From Nitrospinota bacterium (GTDB lineage Bacteria > Nitrospinota > Nitrospinia > Nitrospinales > VA-1), in NCBI GenBank assembly GCA_027619975.1, contig JAQCGX010000001.1, forward strand, positions 62,001-126,000: 64,000 bases of DNA. Direction: 5' to 3'. Shown in pieces: positions 17,666 through 25,715 of the stretch. Each line of letters starts with the position of its first letter. Within the stretch, counting starts at the first letter, position 1. A program made the position numbers and the translations under genes. The notes beneath the pieces are model-generated. The model saw only the letters and a list, made by a program, of their open reading frames with translations, searched no databases and was not told the DNA's origin.

Positions 17666-17700
17666 ACAAAAAAAATGACAGGCTGAAAGCAGCCTGTCAT
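17666..17700 (-). terminator. Rho-independent terminator
   Basis: A perfect 11-base-pair stem, ATGACAGGCTG with CAGCCTGTCAT, closes on a 4-base loop. On the minus strand it is followed directly by a run of eight T. It lies 28 bases after the stop of the 61-residue gene and should end that transcript before the phosphatase gene. Confidence 0.9.
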
Positions 17701-17727
17701 TAATTTGTACTATGTGTTTAAGACGCC

Positions 17728-17913
17728 TTAGTGTCCGGCACCACCACCACCGCCACCTGAACTCCAAAGGTAAAAGAAGTCCAGACCCTGAACTTTCATC
17801 AAACCAATGTTGATCAGCAAATAATAAAAGAACATCGCGACCAGTGCGATGATAAACCAGATTATCGACTTAGGGGTGATAAACTTTTTCTGCTCCTCTT
17901 GGATTTCGCTCAT
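17728..17913 (-). CDS. Small single-TM protein with Gly-rich tail
   Basis: A 61-residue protein with a charged N-terminus (MSEIQEEQKKFITPKS), one TM helix (IIWFIIALVAMFFYYLLIN), an aromatic stretch and a C-terminal run of six Gly ending AGH. A GAGGAG ribosome-binding site precedes the ATG. The gene ends in its own terminator. It is the outermost member of a group of tiny membrane proteins near a DUF420-like gene. Such peptides are often accessory subunits of respiratory oxidases; that role is inference. Confidence 0.7.
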   Translation of the reverse strand: MSEIQEEQKKFITPKSIIWFIIALVAMFFYYLLINIGLMKVQGLDFFYLWSSGGGGGGAGH

Positions 17914-17966
17914 TTTCCTATTTTTCTCCTCATAGGTTTAACTGGTTGTGTGTTGAGTGTTTAACA

Positions 17967-18071
17967 TTAACGCCAAACGGAGGCGAACCAGTAGAAGAAC
18001 CATAAGCTAAAAATAATTGTGGCCACATAAATAAGTGGTCCTGCTTTTTCTTTGATTTTATCAATGTCCAT
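17967..18071 (-). CDS. 34-residue single-TM protein
   Basis: A very short gene with a strong ribosome-binding site, GGAGGG, 7 bases before its ATG. The product begins MDIDKIKEKAG, then has one TM helix (PLIYVATIIFSLWFFYWFA) and ends SVWR. It is 53 bases upstream, in transcription order, of the 61-residue protein and probably in the same message. Its size and topology resemble CydX/CcoQ-type oxidase peptides, without detectable sequence identity. Confidence 0.6.
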   Translation of the reverse strand: MDIDKIKEKAGPLIYVATIIFSLWFFYWFASVWR

Positions 18072-18190
18072 CAATAACCCTCCGTATTATGGAAACTATT
18101 TACCAAGTTTATTCTTGACAGTTTTGAATTTCGGATGTTACATTTTCCAGATATTAATTTTCAACCGCTCTAAAATATTGAGGAATATGT

Positions 18191-18298
18191 ATGGCCAGCA
18201 AAAACGGAAAAATCTTTGACACCATCGTTTACATTGGCCTAGGGGTCAATGGATTGACCGCTACTTATTTACTACTGATGTACTTCGAAATTATATGA
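18191..18298 (+). CDS. 35-residue single-TM protein
   Basis: A short ATG-started gene preceded by a GAGGAAT ribosome-binding site. The product begins MASKNGKIFDT and has one TM helix (IVYIGLGVNGLTATYLLLMY) ending FEII. It is divergent from the 34-residue protein; about 120 bases separate the two starts and probably contain both promoters. Coding status is supported by the start signal, the clean hydrophobic helix and the context of similar peptides. Confidence 0.55.
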   Translation: MASKNGKIFDTIVYIGLGVNGLTATYLLLMYFEII

Positions 18299-18443
18299 TT
18301 CTTCGGGAAACTTAACACAGGCATTTCAAACGTGTCAAGAGGAAAAACTCCCCATGTTTCAATAAATTCTAATTTCCCCAAAATTTTAACTTTTATCCCC
18401 CTATGCCGAAAAGTAAAAATAATTTTAAGGGTTTATTTTGAGA

Positions 18444-19154
18444 CTATTTTACCGGGTAAATCACGTAAAGCATTAAGTAGGTGGCGGTGCTCGTGGACAG
18501 GATCAATCCGTAAATAATCATGGTGCCGCGTCCCAGAATCCGGTGGCGTCGGGCGCCGTCTGGAAGCATTTTTTCGATGAGCTTTTCGAGGCTGACCACC
18601 AGGGCCACGGTGCCAAATATCAAAGCCCAGGCAATACTGGCTCCCATCGATGCGTGACGAACCGCTGTCAGAAACAGCTGGTTAACTCCCCATAGGCCGA
18701 GAATCGAGAGCATGACGATTTTAAAGGTTTTGGCGTGGACGGTTAACTTTCCCGCCTTCAGCACGAAATCACCGTTGACTTTTTCGCTGGCCCGAAATCC
18801 TTCCACCAGCATGTAAAAAGACAGGATCAGGCCCAAGGTCACTAAAATCAGGTGGGTGGTCAGGACGGGAATAAAAACGTTGTCGTAAACTTCCCGCGGG
18901 CCGCCGAAGCCTTCTTCCCCTTCAAAAGACAACACCCCCAACTGGCGGGCATAATAGTAGGCGCAGAAATAAACCACCATCGAAACCATGGAAACCAGGA
19001 TCAGGTTATGGTGTCTGGTGCCCTGGGCTCTTTTGGCAAATCCCCATGCAATTAGAAAGAGCACGGTAAAAACCAAAGCCAGCAGATAGCTGACATCTGC
19101 TCCCAGGGTTCCTGAAGACGCCAGGAAGCCGGGTTTTTCGAGTAGTTCTTTCAT
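18444..19154 (-). CDS. DUF420-like multi-TM membrane protein
   Basis: A 236-residue integral membrane protein with six to seven predicted helices. Helix 1 begins near VSYLLALVFTVLFLIAW. Conserved-looking His and Arg positions lie between helices (RHHNLILVSM, TTHLILVTLGLILSFYMLVEG, VHAKTFKIVML). The pattern is like DUF420/CtaM proteins, which help assemble haem-copper cytochrome oxidases. Surrounding single-TM peptides are consistent with a respiratory or oxidase-assembly locus, but no oxidase core subunit is in the window. Confidence 0.6.
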   Translation of the reverse strand: MKELLEKPGFLASSGTLGADVSYLLALVFTVLFLIAWGFAKRAQGTRHHNLILVSMVSMVVYFCAYYYARQLGVLSFEGEEGFGGPREVYDNVFIPVLTTHLILVTLGLILSFYMLVEGFRASEKVNGDFVLKAGKLTVHAKTFKIVMLSILGLWGVNQLFLTAVRHASMGASIAWALIFGTVALVVSLEKLIEKMLPDGARRHRILGRGTMIIYGLILSTSTATYLMLYVIYPVK

Positions 19155-19232
19155 AATGATGATGGCTGTCTTTTTAAGGTTGTTCTTTCGGGAATGCGCA
19201 AGATCTTAATATGAGAAAATCCGGAAGAAATC

Positions 19233-19412
19233 TTACTTTTCAGCTTTGCTTAATAGAAACGTCCCCAGGTAAAATTCTACAATGCCCAAAATAGACATGT
19301 AAAGAAGCGGCTCCATGCCCTTGTCGGTGAAGAAAAGAAAAACCACGTATGTGATTGTGCACAAACCCAGGAGCTGGAGGGCTTTCCCTAAAAAGTAAAG
19401 AGTCTGTGCCAT
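19233..19412 (-). CDS. 59-residue two-TM membrane protein
   Basis: ATG at 19412. The product begins MAQTLYFLGKALQLLG, has TM1 (GLCTITYVVFLFF), a short TDKGMEP loop, TM2 (LLYMSILGIVEFYLGTFLL) and a charged end SKAEK. It lies between the unknown protein at 19419-20003 (6 bases upstream) and the DUF420-like gene on the same strand, so all three are likely one operon. No family recognised. Confidence 0.7.
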   Translation of the reverse strand: MAQTLYFLGKALQLLGLCTITYVVFLFFTDKGMEPLLYMSILGIVEFYLGTFLLSKAEK

Positions 19413-19418
19413 TGGAGA

Positions 19419-20003
19419 TTAATTACCGATACTTGCCCGAACACTGTCATTGGCTCCAATCAGCTGTTCTATGTGTTCTCGCCCCCGCGATTGGATGTTT
19501 TGGCGAACACTTTGTAACACCAACTTGCCCTGCGTGGTGAAGGCGCTGGGAGCCTTGGGGAGGTTTTCAAAGTTTTCGCCGGACGGTTTTCCCTCATAGG
19601 TTTTCATGACTTCCTGCGTGTCAAACAACTCGTCCAGAGGGTATTTGTATACCAGCTTCACATAGTCTCTTTCCTTTTCGGTTTCCTTTTTGGAGTCCCA
19701 CACGATGTTTTCCATTTCAACGGATTCCGGTTTGACTCCAGCCTTGGCAAGACTTTTTTTAATTTGATCAAAATAGACTTGCATCTTATTGGAATCCTTG
19801 ACTTCGTCTTCAGGTATTTTGGAGCTGATCTCGAACTCGATTTGGTTATCTTTTAAGGTAGGGCGGCTGATTTCATAAGTGATCTTATTGTGGTTAAACC
19901 GGCGGCCTTTCTTGGGCTGATATTTCGATTGCATTTCTTCAATCAAATCATTCAACCCATCGTTGGCAAATTGACTAAAAAGTAAACCTTTTAAACTTGA
20001 CAT
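19419..20003 (-). CDS. Unknown 194-residue protein
   Basis: A soluble, charged protein of no family I recognise. It has an amphipathic N-terminus (LKGLLFSQFANDGLNDLIEEM), a central beta-rich part (KITYEISRPTLKDNQIEFEI), and a C-terminal helical tail (TTQGKLVLQSVRQNI). There is no signal peptide or TM helix. It is first in the run that leads into the two-TM and DUF420-like genes. A MITE copy sits just upstream, between this gene and the HmuY-like gene. Confidence 0.7.
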   Translation of the reverse strand: MSSLKGLLFSQFANDGLNDLIEEMQSKYQPKKGRRFNHNKITYEISRPTLKDNQIEFEISSKIPEDEVKDSNKMQVYFDQIKKSLAKAGVKPESVEMENIVWDSKKETEKERDYVKLVYKYPLDELFDTQEVMKTYEGKPSGENFENLPKAPSAFTTQGKLVLQSVRQNIQSRGREHIEQLIGANDSVRASIGN

Positions 20004-20185
20004 GGTTCTCCTTCCAAAATTCTAAGGTTGTACTGATGAGATTTCATTTAACGGTTATTTTTCAAAGTACCCTAAATGACACGAAAACTTATAAAATAGC
20101 ACTCCCGGAAAATAATGCAATTTGAAAATCCGGTTTTCTTGAAAGGCCTTGGAGAGTTTTTCTATCGAGCCAATTTTTAACTCTT

Positions 20186-20362
20186 TGGCACTTCTAAAAA
20201 TTGACAACGGCACCGAATCGCCAATTCTAAAGAAGCGTCTTTTGTTTTAGTAGGACAGGCGACCTACCCTTAAATTTAAGGATAGGTCGCCCGTGCCACT
20301 GATTTAAGAAACTTTTGCACACGGATTCTATTTTCTGTGAAAACTAATTTTTAGAGATGCCC
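20186..20362. mobile_element. MITE copy 1, with 4-base target duplication TCTT
   Basis: A 177-base non-coding element. The left end TGGCACTTCTAAAAATTGA and right end CTAATTTTTAGAGATGCCC are imperfect inverted repeats (15 of 19 positions). It is flanked by TCTT on both sides (20182-20185 and 20363-20366). A second copy with the same ends and core lies at 40907-41082. The core, 20249-20300, is a long palindrome around CTTAAATTTAAG with arms CAGGCGACCTA and TAGGTCGCCCG. It lies 19 bases past the stop of the HmuY-like gene. Confidence 0.85.
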
Positions 20363-20381
20363 TCTTAAAGCTTTCCTTCAA

Positions 20382-21167
20382 TTACATACCTTGCGGCGCT
20401 GGATTTTGGGTCGCGGAAGAGGATGCAAGCCCGACGCTGTTATTCAGAAAACTATTGGAACCATTGTCCTGGTAGGAGTAACGCATTTTTATGCAACCGG
20501 TTTCCTTGTTTTCGCAGTAGAAGCTCATAAACTGGACTTTTGCAAATTTGCTGTCTGCAGTGCGTACCGCATAAACATTCTTTTTGGCGGTTAGCTTGTG
20601 GGTCAAATAATTATAAGAATACCATTTCATGAGTATCGGGTTTTCCGTCTCGGTTTTCGTGTTTATATCCTGGGTATAGTTTTCAAGAGGAGCGTTAGCC
20701 ACGATGTCAAAGTCACCTTCTTTTAAGTCGAACAACCCTGCCTTGCCGAATTTATTGGTGGCTCCACCGTTAGAAATCACTTTCCCCCTTCTAAACGCCA
20801 GGTCCCATTCCAGGGAAGACGGATCATGAATTTCGACAACGGACCCTCTGGAAAAGTCGAAATAGGCCCAGTCTTTCTCTGAAGAGGCGTTTACCGTGAT
20901 TATTTGCGAGGCAATCTGGTTTGCTATTGTCATCTGCGGAGCCGGGGCGGTGGATTTTGCCACTTTCCCTTCTTCCGGCAGATTGACGCTAGGAGAGTTT
21001 AGGAAATCGTCCATCTGCATTAATTTTGAAGGAAGCCAGAATATGCCGACCAGTATTACGCTGATGCATGCATTCAAAAGAAAAAGGTTTCTCCACAGTT
21101 TTTTCTTCTTTTCAATGGCGGCAAGGTCTTTTTCGGATAGGTTGGTTAAATTTTTATTATCGAACAT
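20382..21167 (-). CDS. Membrane-anchored HmuY-like domain protein
   Basis: A 261-residue protein with a cytoplasmic Lys-rich N-terminus (AAIEKKKKLWRN), one TM helix (LFLLNACISVILVGIFWLP) and a large exported domain. That domain has the HmuY-type pattern WAYFDFSRGSVVEI, SSLEWDLAFRRGKVISNGG, then a MKWYSYNYLTHKL segment and FYCENKETGCIKMRY with two Cys. HmuY proteins of Bacteroidota bind haem; here the domain is tethered by an N-terminal helix rather than a lipid. Haem binding is not shown. It lies 34 bases downstream of the CsgG-like gene on the same strand. Confidence 0.6.
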   Translation of the reverse strand: MFDNKNLTNLSEKDLAAIEKKKKLWRNLFLLNACISVILVGIFWLPSKLMQMDDFLNSPSVNLPEEGKVAKSTAPAPQMTIANQIASQIITVNASSEKDWAYFDFSRGSVVEIHDPSSLEWDLAFRRGKVISNGGATNKFGKAGLFDLKEGDFDIVANAPLENYTQDINTKTETENPILMKWYSYNYLTHKLTAKKNVYAVRTADSKFAKVQFMSFYCENKETGCIKMRYSYQDNGSNSFLNNSVGLASSSATQNPAPQGM

Positions 21168-21201
21168 GGTGTTTTTAAGAATGAATTAAAATTATCTACT
21201 G

Positions 21202-22125
21202 TTATTGGCTTTTTTTATCATGAAACGCTTTTAAAACCTTCTTCATAGCGGATCGGGAAAGTTCCTCCTTGCTAAGCCAATGGGTATTCCCTTCCAGGAA
21301 TCCTCTGATATTGGGAGTTTGCGTCCCCACAAATCGGGCGCCCCAGATCACATCGCCCGTTTTTACATTGACCAAATAGGCTCCGAACTCGACCCCGCTG
21401 GAAATACTTTTCTTGATTTCTCCCTGACGGTTGACGTGAGAGTCCATATACCGGGTCACGGCGCCGATCAATACGGCATCGACCTTTTTATTTGAGTAAG
21501 GGAGAACATCGCTGGAGTGATCCCTTTCCCCCTGCCCTGTGGCTTTATAATTTTCCTGGTTAGCCGGAGGCGGAGTTGCTGTGATTTGCAAACGCACATC
21601 CTCACTTTCCCTGGGTGGAGGGATGACCCGGTACTTATTGTATGATTGTAATTCCTGGGATATTTGGTTGGCAACAACGTAGCCGGCATTTTCGTCCTTA
21701 AAGGGTTTTACCGTTTTATTTTCAAAACCTGCCACCCCAATGACGCGCGTGTTTTGAAAGGCGCTTATATTGAAAACTATGCTTTGGACCTGGTCCACCG
21801 GGGCGGTTTTCAATAGTTCCAGATAATATTTCGGAAACTGTTTTCCGTGGTTAAACTTTTTAATATAATCAGGATAAGGATGCGGTTCATTGATAAAAGG
21901 AGTCAAATTAGGATGCAGAGAAAGATCGGTCGGTGGGGTGACCGGGTTCATCGGATGATATCCGAGCTCCTGCTGATCGGCCCCTTGATGGTCGAGTTTC
22001 AAAAAGGGTTCCCCTTTCGGGATGCCGTAACCTGGAGTAGAAAAGGTAAGCACCAGGATTGCCGGGGCAATCGTAAACAGTGCGGTAACGCATAAGTTGC
22101 GCCTGGATAAAGCCACGATGAACAT
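21202..22125 (-). CDS. CsgG-like secreted protein
   Basis: About 307 residues from ATG 22125 (MFIVALSRRN); earlier in-frame ATGs at 22134 and 22167 exist, the last lying at the edge of an IS remnant. A signal peptide (ALFTIAPAILVLTFSTPGYG) is followed by a Pro-rich linker. Then comes a domain with the CsgG/TolB-N pattern: VIGVAGFENKTVKPF, YVVANQISQELQ, VDAVLIGAVTRY, and FGAYLVNVKTGDVIWGARF. CsgG relatives form outer-membrane secretion pores or are periplasmic. There is no lipobox here, so a soluble periplasmic or surface role is more likely. It is paired with the HmuY-like gene. Confidence 0.6.
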   Translation of the reverse strand: MFIVALSRRNLCVTALFTIAPAILVLTFSTPGYGIPKGEPFLKLDHQGADQQELGYHPMNPVTPPTDLSLHPNLTPFINEPHPYPDYIKKFNHGKQFPKYYLELLKTAPVDQVQSIVFNISAFQNTRVIGVAGFENKTVKPFKDENAGYVVANQISQELQSYNKYRVIPPPRESEDVRLQITATPPPANQENYKATGQGERDHSSDVLPYSNKKVDAVLIGAVTRYMDSHVNRQGEIKKSISSGVEFGAYLVNVKTGDVIWGARFVGTQTPNIRGFLEGNTHWLSKEELSRSAMKKVLKAFHDKKSQ

Positions 22126-22632
22126 CCTTCCCATTGGGCGTAAAGTTAAGTATTTATTGTATATCACTACTGTCCGGTTAAATTCTTGAGATTGTTGCTA
22201 TAGCATTTTCTGAAAAATAAATACTCTATTTTTCAATAGGTTAGATTTTTTATCCCATGCTGTCCGGGAAAACCTGTATCTCAATCCCCGAAAAGCTTTT
22301 CTGCAATAGCAGGATAACCCGTTTTCGTTGTGGAAATGGGCGTATAAAGCCATTTAAGAGACTCTTTGGTGCTGTCCGGTTAAAAAAAGAGCCAAATTAA
22401 GCCTCAATTTTTCAATGAAAATTTTATTTTCCCCGGACACTACTGATTGTATATCCTTTGTTACTTATCAAATATAGCATACGGAGGTTGGAATTCAACT
22501 GCGATTCCCCTGCCATTGATGAAGAAGGATAGCAAACAGGGTTTTCTGGTACTATCAACTTTTTTAAAGAAGAATTTCCTTTAAACGGATGCATCGTGGG
22601 TTTTATTCCTTGAGTCGCTTTAGGACATTTTC
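22126..22632. other. Intergenic region between divergent genes, mostly IS-derived
   Basis: Of these 507 bases, 22166-22445 is an IS-derived remnant flanked by a 10-base direct repeat. The remaining 177 bases on the right must contain the promoter for the HdrD-like gene; I see no consensus-quality promoter there. Confidence 0.5.
22166..22445. mobile_element. Non-coding IS-derived remnant (280 bases) with 10-base target duplication
   Basis: The direct repeat ATTGTATATC occurs at 22156-22165 and at 22446-22455, exactly bracketing the element. The ends are inverted repeats: left CACTACTGTCCGG (sharing the C at 22165) and the reverse complement of the right end CAGTAGTGTCCGG, 11 of 13 matching. 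TGTCCGG recurs in direct orientation at 22171, 22261 and 22373, so the element may be a nested or internally rearranged derivative. No transposase is encoded. A 10-base duplication and such ends resemble IS4/ISAs1-type elements; the family is inferred. Confidence 0.75.
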
Positions 22633-24636
22633 ATGAATTCTGCTTCTTATCGGGCTTTGGACTGGGTGTCAGCTCAATATTTACCGGCGCTGTTGGGCCT
22701 TTTCAGCCTCATCGCCCTGGGATTTTTTTTCGCCGGCCTTTGGCCCAAGCTCCGGGTTTTACGGCAAGCGGGTTCCGAAAACCGGTTTGATCGCCCGGTC
22801 CAACGCATCTGGAACACGGTTCGCATCGCCATTCTGCAAACCAAGCTGCTTAAAAACCGGAATGCGGGGTGGATGCATGCGCTGATTTTCTGGGGATTTG
22901 GGGTGCTTCTTTTGCGTGCCGGACATTTTTTCGTGATCGGATTTTTCCAAGATCTGCCGATTCCCCTGCCCGGTTTTGAACTTGTCCATTATTTATACAG
23001 TTTGATCAAAGATGTTTTTGTGGCGCTGGTGACGCTGGCTGTCCTCTATGCCCTTTACCGCAGGGTAGTCGTCAAGCCGCCACGTCTCAATCTTTCAGGC
23101 GAGGGGATTCTTATCCTCATTCTGATTTTGGCGATCATGGTCAGCGATGTGGTTTTCGAGGGCGCATATTTTACAACCAACCCGTCTGCTGGAACTTTAT
23201 GGGAGCCTTTGGGGCTGGTGTTTTCCTATTCTTTGGCTTCTATGGAGCCTGCGGTAGTCACCTTCCTGCACAATCTGGCCTATTGGACGCACATATTGAG
23301 CATCCTGTTCTTTTTAACGCTGTTGCCCAGAAGCAAGCATTTCCACATCATCACCTCCATTCCCAATGTTTATTTTTCCAATGTCACAGGACGTGGCAAC
23401 CAACTCTCCCGTATCAACTTTGAAGATGAAAGCAAAGAATCTTTTGGCGTGACACGAATCGGAGACTTTTCCTGGAAAGCTTTGCTGGATCTTCACACCT
23501 GTACGGAATGCGGCCGGTGCGACATGTTCTGCCCGGCGCTCAAAAGCGGAAAACCCCTATCGCCAAAGGAACTCACGATTGACCTGAGAAATCACTTAAA
23601 CTCTTTGCAGGGTGAAATTCAGGCTCAATCGTCTGGTGTTCCCGCCCTGCTCGGCGGGGTCATTCAGGATGAAACCCTGTGGTCCTGCACTACCTGCGGG
23701 GCCTGCGAGGAGGAGTGCCCGGTCATGATCGAATATGTGAACAAGGTGATTGATTTGCGGCGGGGTCTGGTTTTGACCGAGGACCGCTACCCGCAGGAGT
23801 TGACGCGGGCCTTCAAATCTCTGGAAACCAACAGCAACCCCTGGGGGTTCGGACGCGATGCGAGAGCCGATTGGGCGGCGGATTTGGGGCTCAAGCTGTG
23901 GGACAAGGAGAATCCCACCGAGTACCTATATTTTGTCGGGTGCAACGGCAGTTTCGACAACCGGGGGAAGAAAATCGCATCCGCAGTGGTGGCTTCCCTG
24001 CAAGCGGCGGGGGTGGATTTCTCCATTCTTGGAAAAGAGGAAGGATGCACTGGCGACCCGGCCCGTCGAGCCGGAAATGAGTATCTGTTCGACATGCTGG
24101 CCACGCAGAATGCCGGGACGTTTGCGGAAAACGGGGTGCGGAAAATCATCACCCATTGCCCGCACTGCTTCAATTCGCTGAAAAATGAATACCCGGAATT
24201 TGGCGTGCACCTTGAGGTGATTCATCATTCGGAATTATTGAACCAGCTCATTAAAGATGGAAAAATCGCTCCCGGTGAAAAAACCGATGAAAAGGTGGTG
24301 GTCCACGATTCCTGCTATATGGGTCGGCACAACCAGGTGTATGAAGCGCCACGGGAAGTGCTGGCGGCAAAAGTGCAAGGGGAGAGCATTCTGGAGGTGG
24401 AAACCAGCCGCGAACGGGGAAGCTGCTGCGGGGCAGGGGGAGGGCGGTTTCTCCTGGAAGAAAAGGTGGGTAGCAAGATGAGCCACAACCGGATCGACGA
24501 ATTGATGCAGGCCCAGCCGGACACCATCGCCGTCTCCTGCCCGTATTGCGTCCTCATGCTGGAGGATGCCCTCAAAGCCAAGGGATTGCAGGGTAAAGTG
24601 AAGGTCAAGGACATCTCTGAGATGCTTGCTACATAA
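22633..24636 (+). CDS. HdrD-like membrane-bound Fe-S oxidoreductase
   Basis: A 667-residue protein. The N-terminal 230 residues carry about five to six TM helices of the nitrate-reductase-gamma/DsrM type (LPALLGLFSLIALGFFFAGL, GWMHALIFWGFGVLLLRAGH), with His residues suitable for haem b. Two 4Fe-4S motifs follow: HTCTECGRCDMFCP and WSCTTCGACEEECP. Two CCG-type domains end the protein (VGCNGSFDNRG with HCPHCFNS, and HDSCYMGRHNQ with GSCCGAGGGRF and SCPYC), as in HdrD/GlpC. It should pass electrons between the quinone pool and a thiol/disulfide or other cofactor at the inner membrane. A BFD-like ferredoxin is next. Confidence 0.88.
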   Translation: MNSASYRALDWVSAQYLPALLGLFSLIALGFFFAGLWPKLRVLRQAGSENRFDRPVQRIWNTVRIAILQTKLLKNRNAGWMHALIFWGFGVLLLRAGHFFVIGFFQDLPIPLPGFELVHYLYSLIKDVFVALVTLAVLYALYRRVVVKPPRLNLSGEGILILILILAIMVSDVVFEGAYFTTNPSAGTLWEPLGLVFSYSLASMEPAVVTFLHNLAYWTHILSILFFLTLLPRSKHFHIITSIPNVYFSNVTGRGNQLSRINFEDESKESFGVTRIGDFSWKALLDLHTCTECGRCDMFCPALKSGKPLSPKELTIDLRNHLNSLQGEIQAQSSGVPALLGGVIQDETLWSCTTCGACEEECPVMIEYVNKVIDLRRGLVLTEDRYPQELTRAFKSLETNSNPWGFGRDARADWAADLGLKLWDKENPTEYLYFVGCNGSFDNRGKKIASAVVASLQAAGVDFSILGKEEGCTGDPARRAGNEYLFDMLATQNAGTFAENGVRKIITHCPHCFNSLKNEYPEFGVHLEVIHHSELLNQLIKDGKIAPGEKTDEKVVVHDSCYMGRHNQVYEAPREVLAAKVQGESILEVETSRERGSCCGAGGGRFLLEEKVGSKMSHNRIDELMQAQPDTIAVSCPYCVLMLEDALKAKGLQGKVKVKDISEMLAT

Positions 24637-24731
24637 TAGCAATGGACAAAGTGGCGTGTTTTTATTACAATAATGAGACTAGTTATCAATATTAGTTGTT
24701 GTTTTTTTCAATGCCCTTATTTTACTGATCC

Positions 24732-25037
24732 ATGGAACCCACTGCCGTCGAAAATGATGAAATCATTTGCAAGTGTTATCAGGTCAGTGAATCGACGATT
24801 CGTTACTGCATTGAATCAGGAAATCTTACCACCATTGAGCAGGTGACTAAGGCCTGTGAAGCGGGCGGGGGATGTCATTCCTGTCATATTCTGATCGATC
24901 TGTTTATTGATGAGCATCAGGGGAAAACCACTCCAATGGAAACCCTGGTCGCCACCCATGCTAAAAAAGTAAAGAAGCGCGGAATTCTGGGTCGTTTCTT
25001 TAACAAGATAAAATCGGGCGCACCCGCACCCAAATAA
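24732..25037 (+). CDS. BFD-like [2Fe-2S] protein
   Basis: A 101-residue protein. Residues about 10-55 contain the BFD-type [2Fe-2S] ligands CKCYQVSESTIRYCIESGN, and later GGGCHSCHILI: the paired CxC and CxxC of bacterioferritin-associated ferredoxin and NasB/NifU middle domains. A basic C-terminal tail (KKVKKRGILGRFFNKIKSG) may contact membrane or partner. It follows the HdrD-like gene by 95 bases and may carry electrons to it. Confidence 0.85.
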   Translation: MEPTAVENDEIICKCYQVSESTIRYCIESGNLTTIEQVTKACEAGGGCHSCHILIDLFIDEHQGKTTPMETLVATHAKKVKKRGILGRFFNKIKSGAPAPK

Positions 25038-25165
25038 CCGCCCGCTATTCCTGCCGTATTCTCTTGCAACTCCCCAGGTTTTTAACTAAGTTGGATTGAA
25101 ATTATTTTTGCATTTATTAAAAACTTCTTAACCCTTTTATTAAGAAACCAAAGGAGCCATTTGCA

Positions 25166-25714
25166 ATGAAAAGCCAGGATTGCATTTTATTCAGTGGTGG
25201 CGTCAATGGGGCGGAAGCTGAGTTTGGAAGCCAGGCGGAAGCCGCTGGCATCGAAGAAGTGAATTTTACCTTCGATGGGCATAAGCTCAACAGAAAACGC
25301 GGCGTTCGGTTTTTGACATCCGAAGAACTGCTAAGTGGGGATGTCAGCCTTTCCTACGTATCCAAATTAATGAACCGGACGTACAGTTCGGGGCCTCTGT
25401 TCCGCAAGGTTCTGCAAAGCATCTGGCATCAGATCAACCATGCGGAAGAGGTGTTTGTGGTGGGGAAAATACTGGAAGACAACACCATCAAGGGGGGAAC
25501 AGGCTGGGGCGCGGAATTTGCAAAAATATGCAACAAACCCCTGCATGTGTTTGACCAGGAAACGAGCCAGTGGTTTACCTGGAAAACCGATCATTGGAAA
25601 GAAAAAAAATCCGTCAAAATCAGGCGCAAACATTTTGCCGGAACGGGCACTCGCTTTTTGAATGACAACGGCAAGAAAGCCATCCAGACGCTGTTTTCGG
25701 ACTCCTTCAAGTAA
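25166..25714 (+). CDS. Rossmann-type (SLOG-like) protein of unknown function
   Basis: A 182-residue protein. It begins with a nucleotide-binding-style turn, CILFSGGVNGAEAEFGSQAEAAG, and later has VFVVGKILEDNTIKGGTGWGAEFAKI and KPLHVFDQETSQWFTW, ending with a GTGTRFLNDNGKKAI stretch. This order of Gly-rich loops is reminiscent of SLOG/lysine-decarboxylase-like ligand-binding domains. I would not assign a ligand. It ends one base before larC, and translational coupling to that gene is likely. Confidence 0.6.
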   Translation: MKSQDCILFSGGVNGAEAEFGSQAEAAGIEEVNFTFDGHKLNRKRGVRFLTSEELLSGDVSLSYVSKLMNRTYSSGPLFRKVLQSIWHQINHAEEVFVVGKILEDNTIKGGTGWGAEFAKICNKPLHVFDQETSQWFTWKTDHWKEKKSVKIRRKHFAGTGTRFLNDNGKKAIQTLFSDSFK

Positions 25715-25715
25715 C

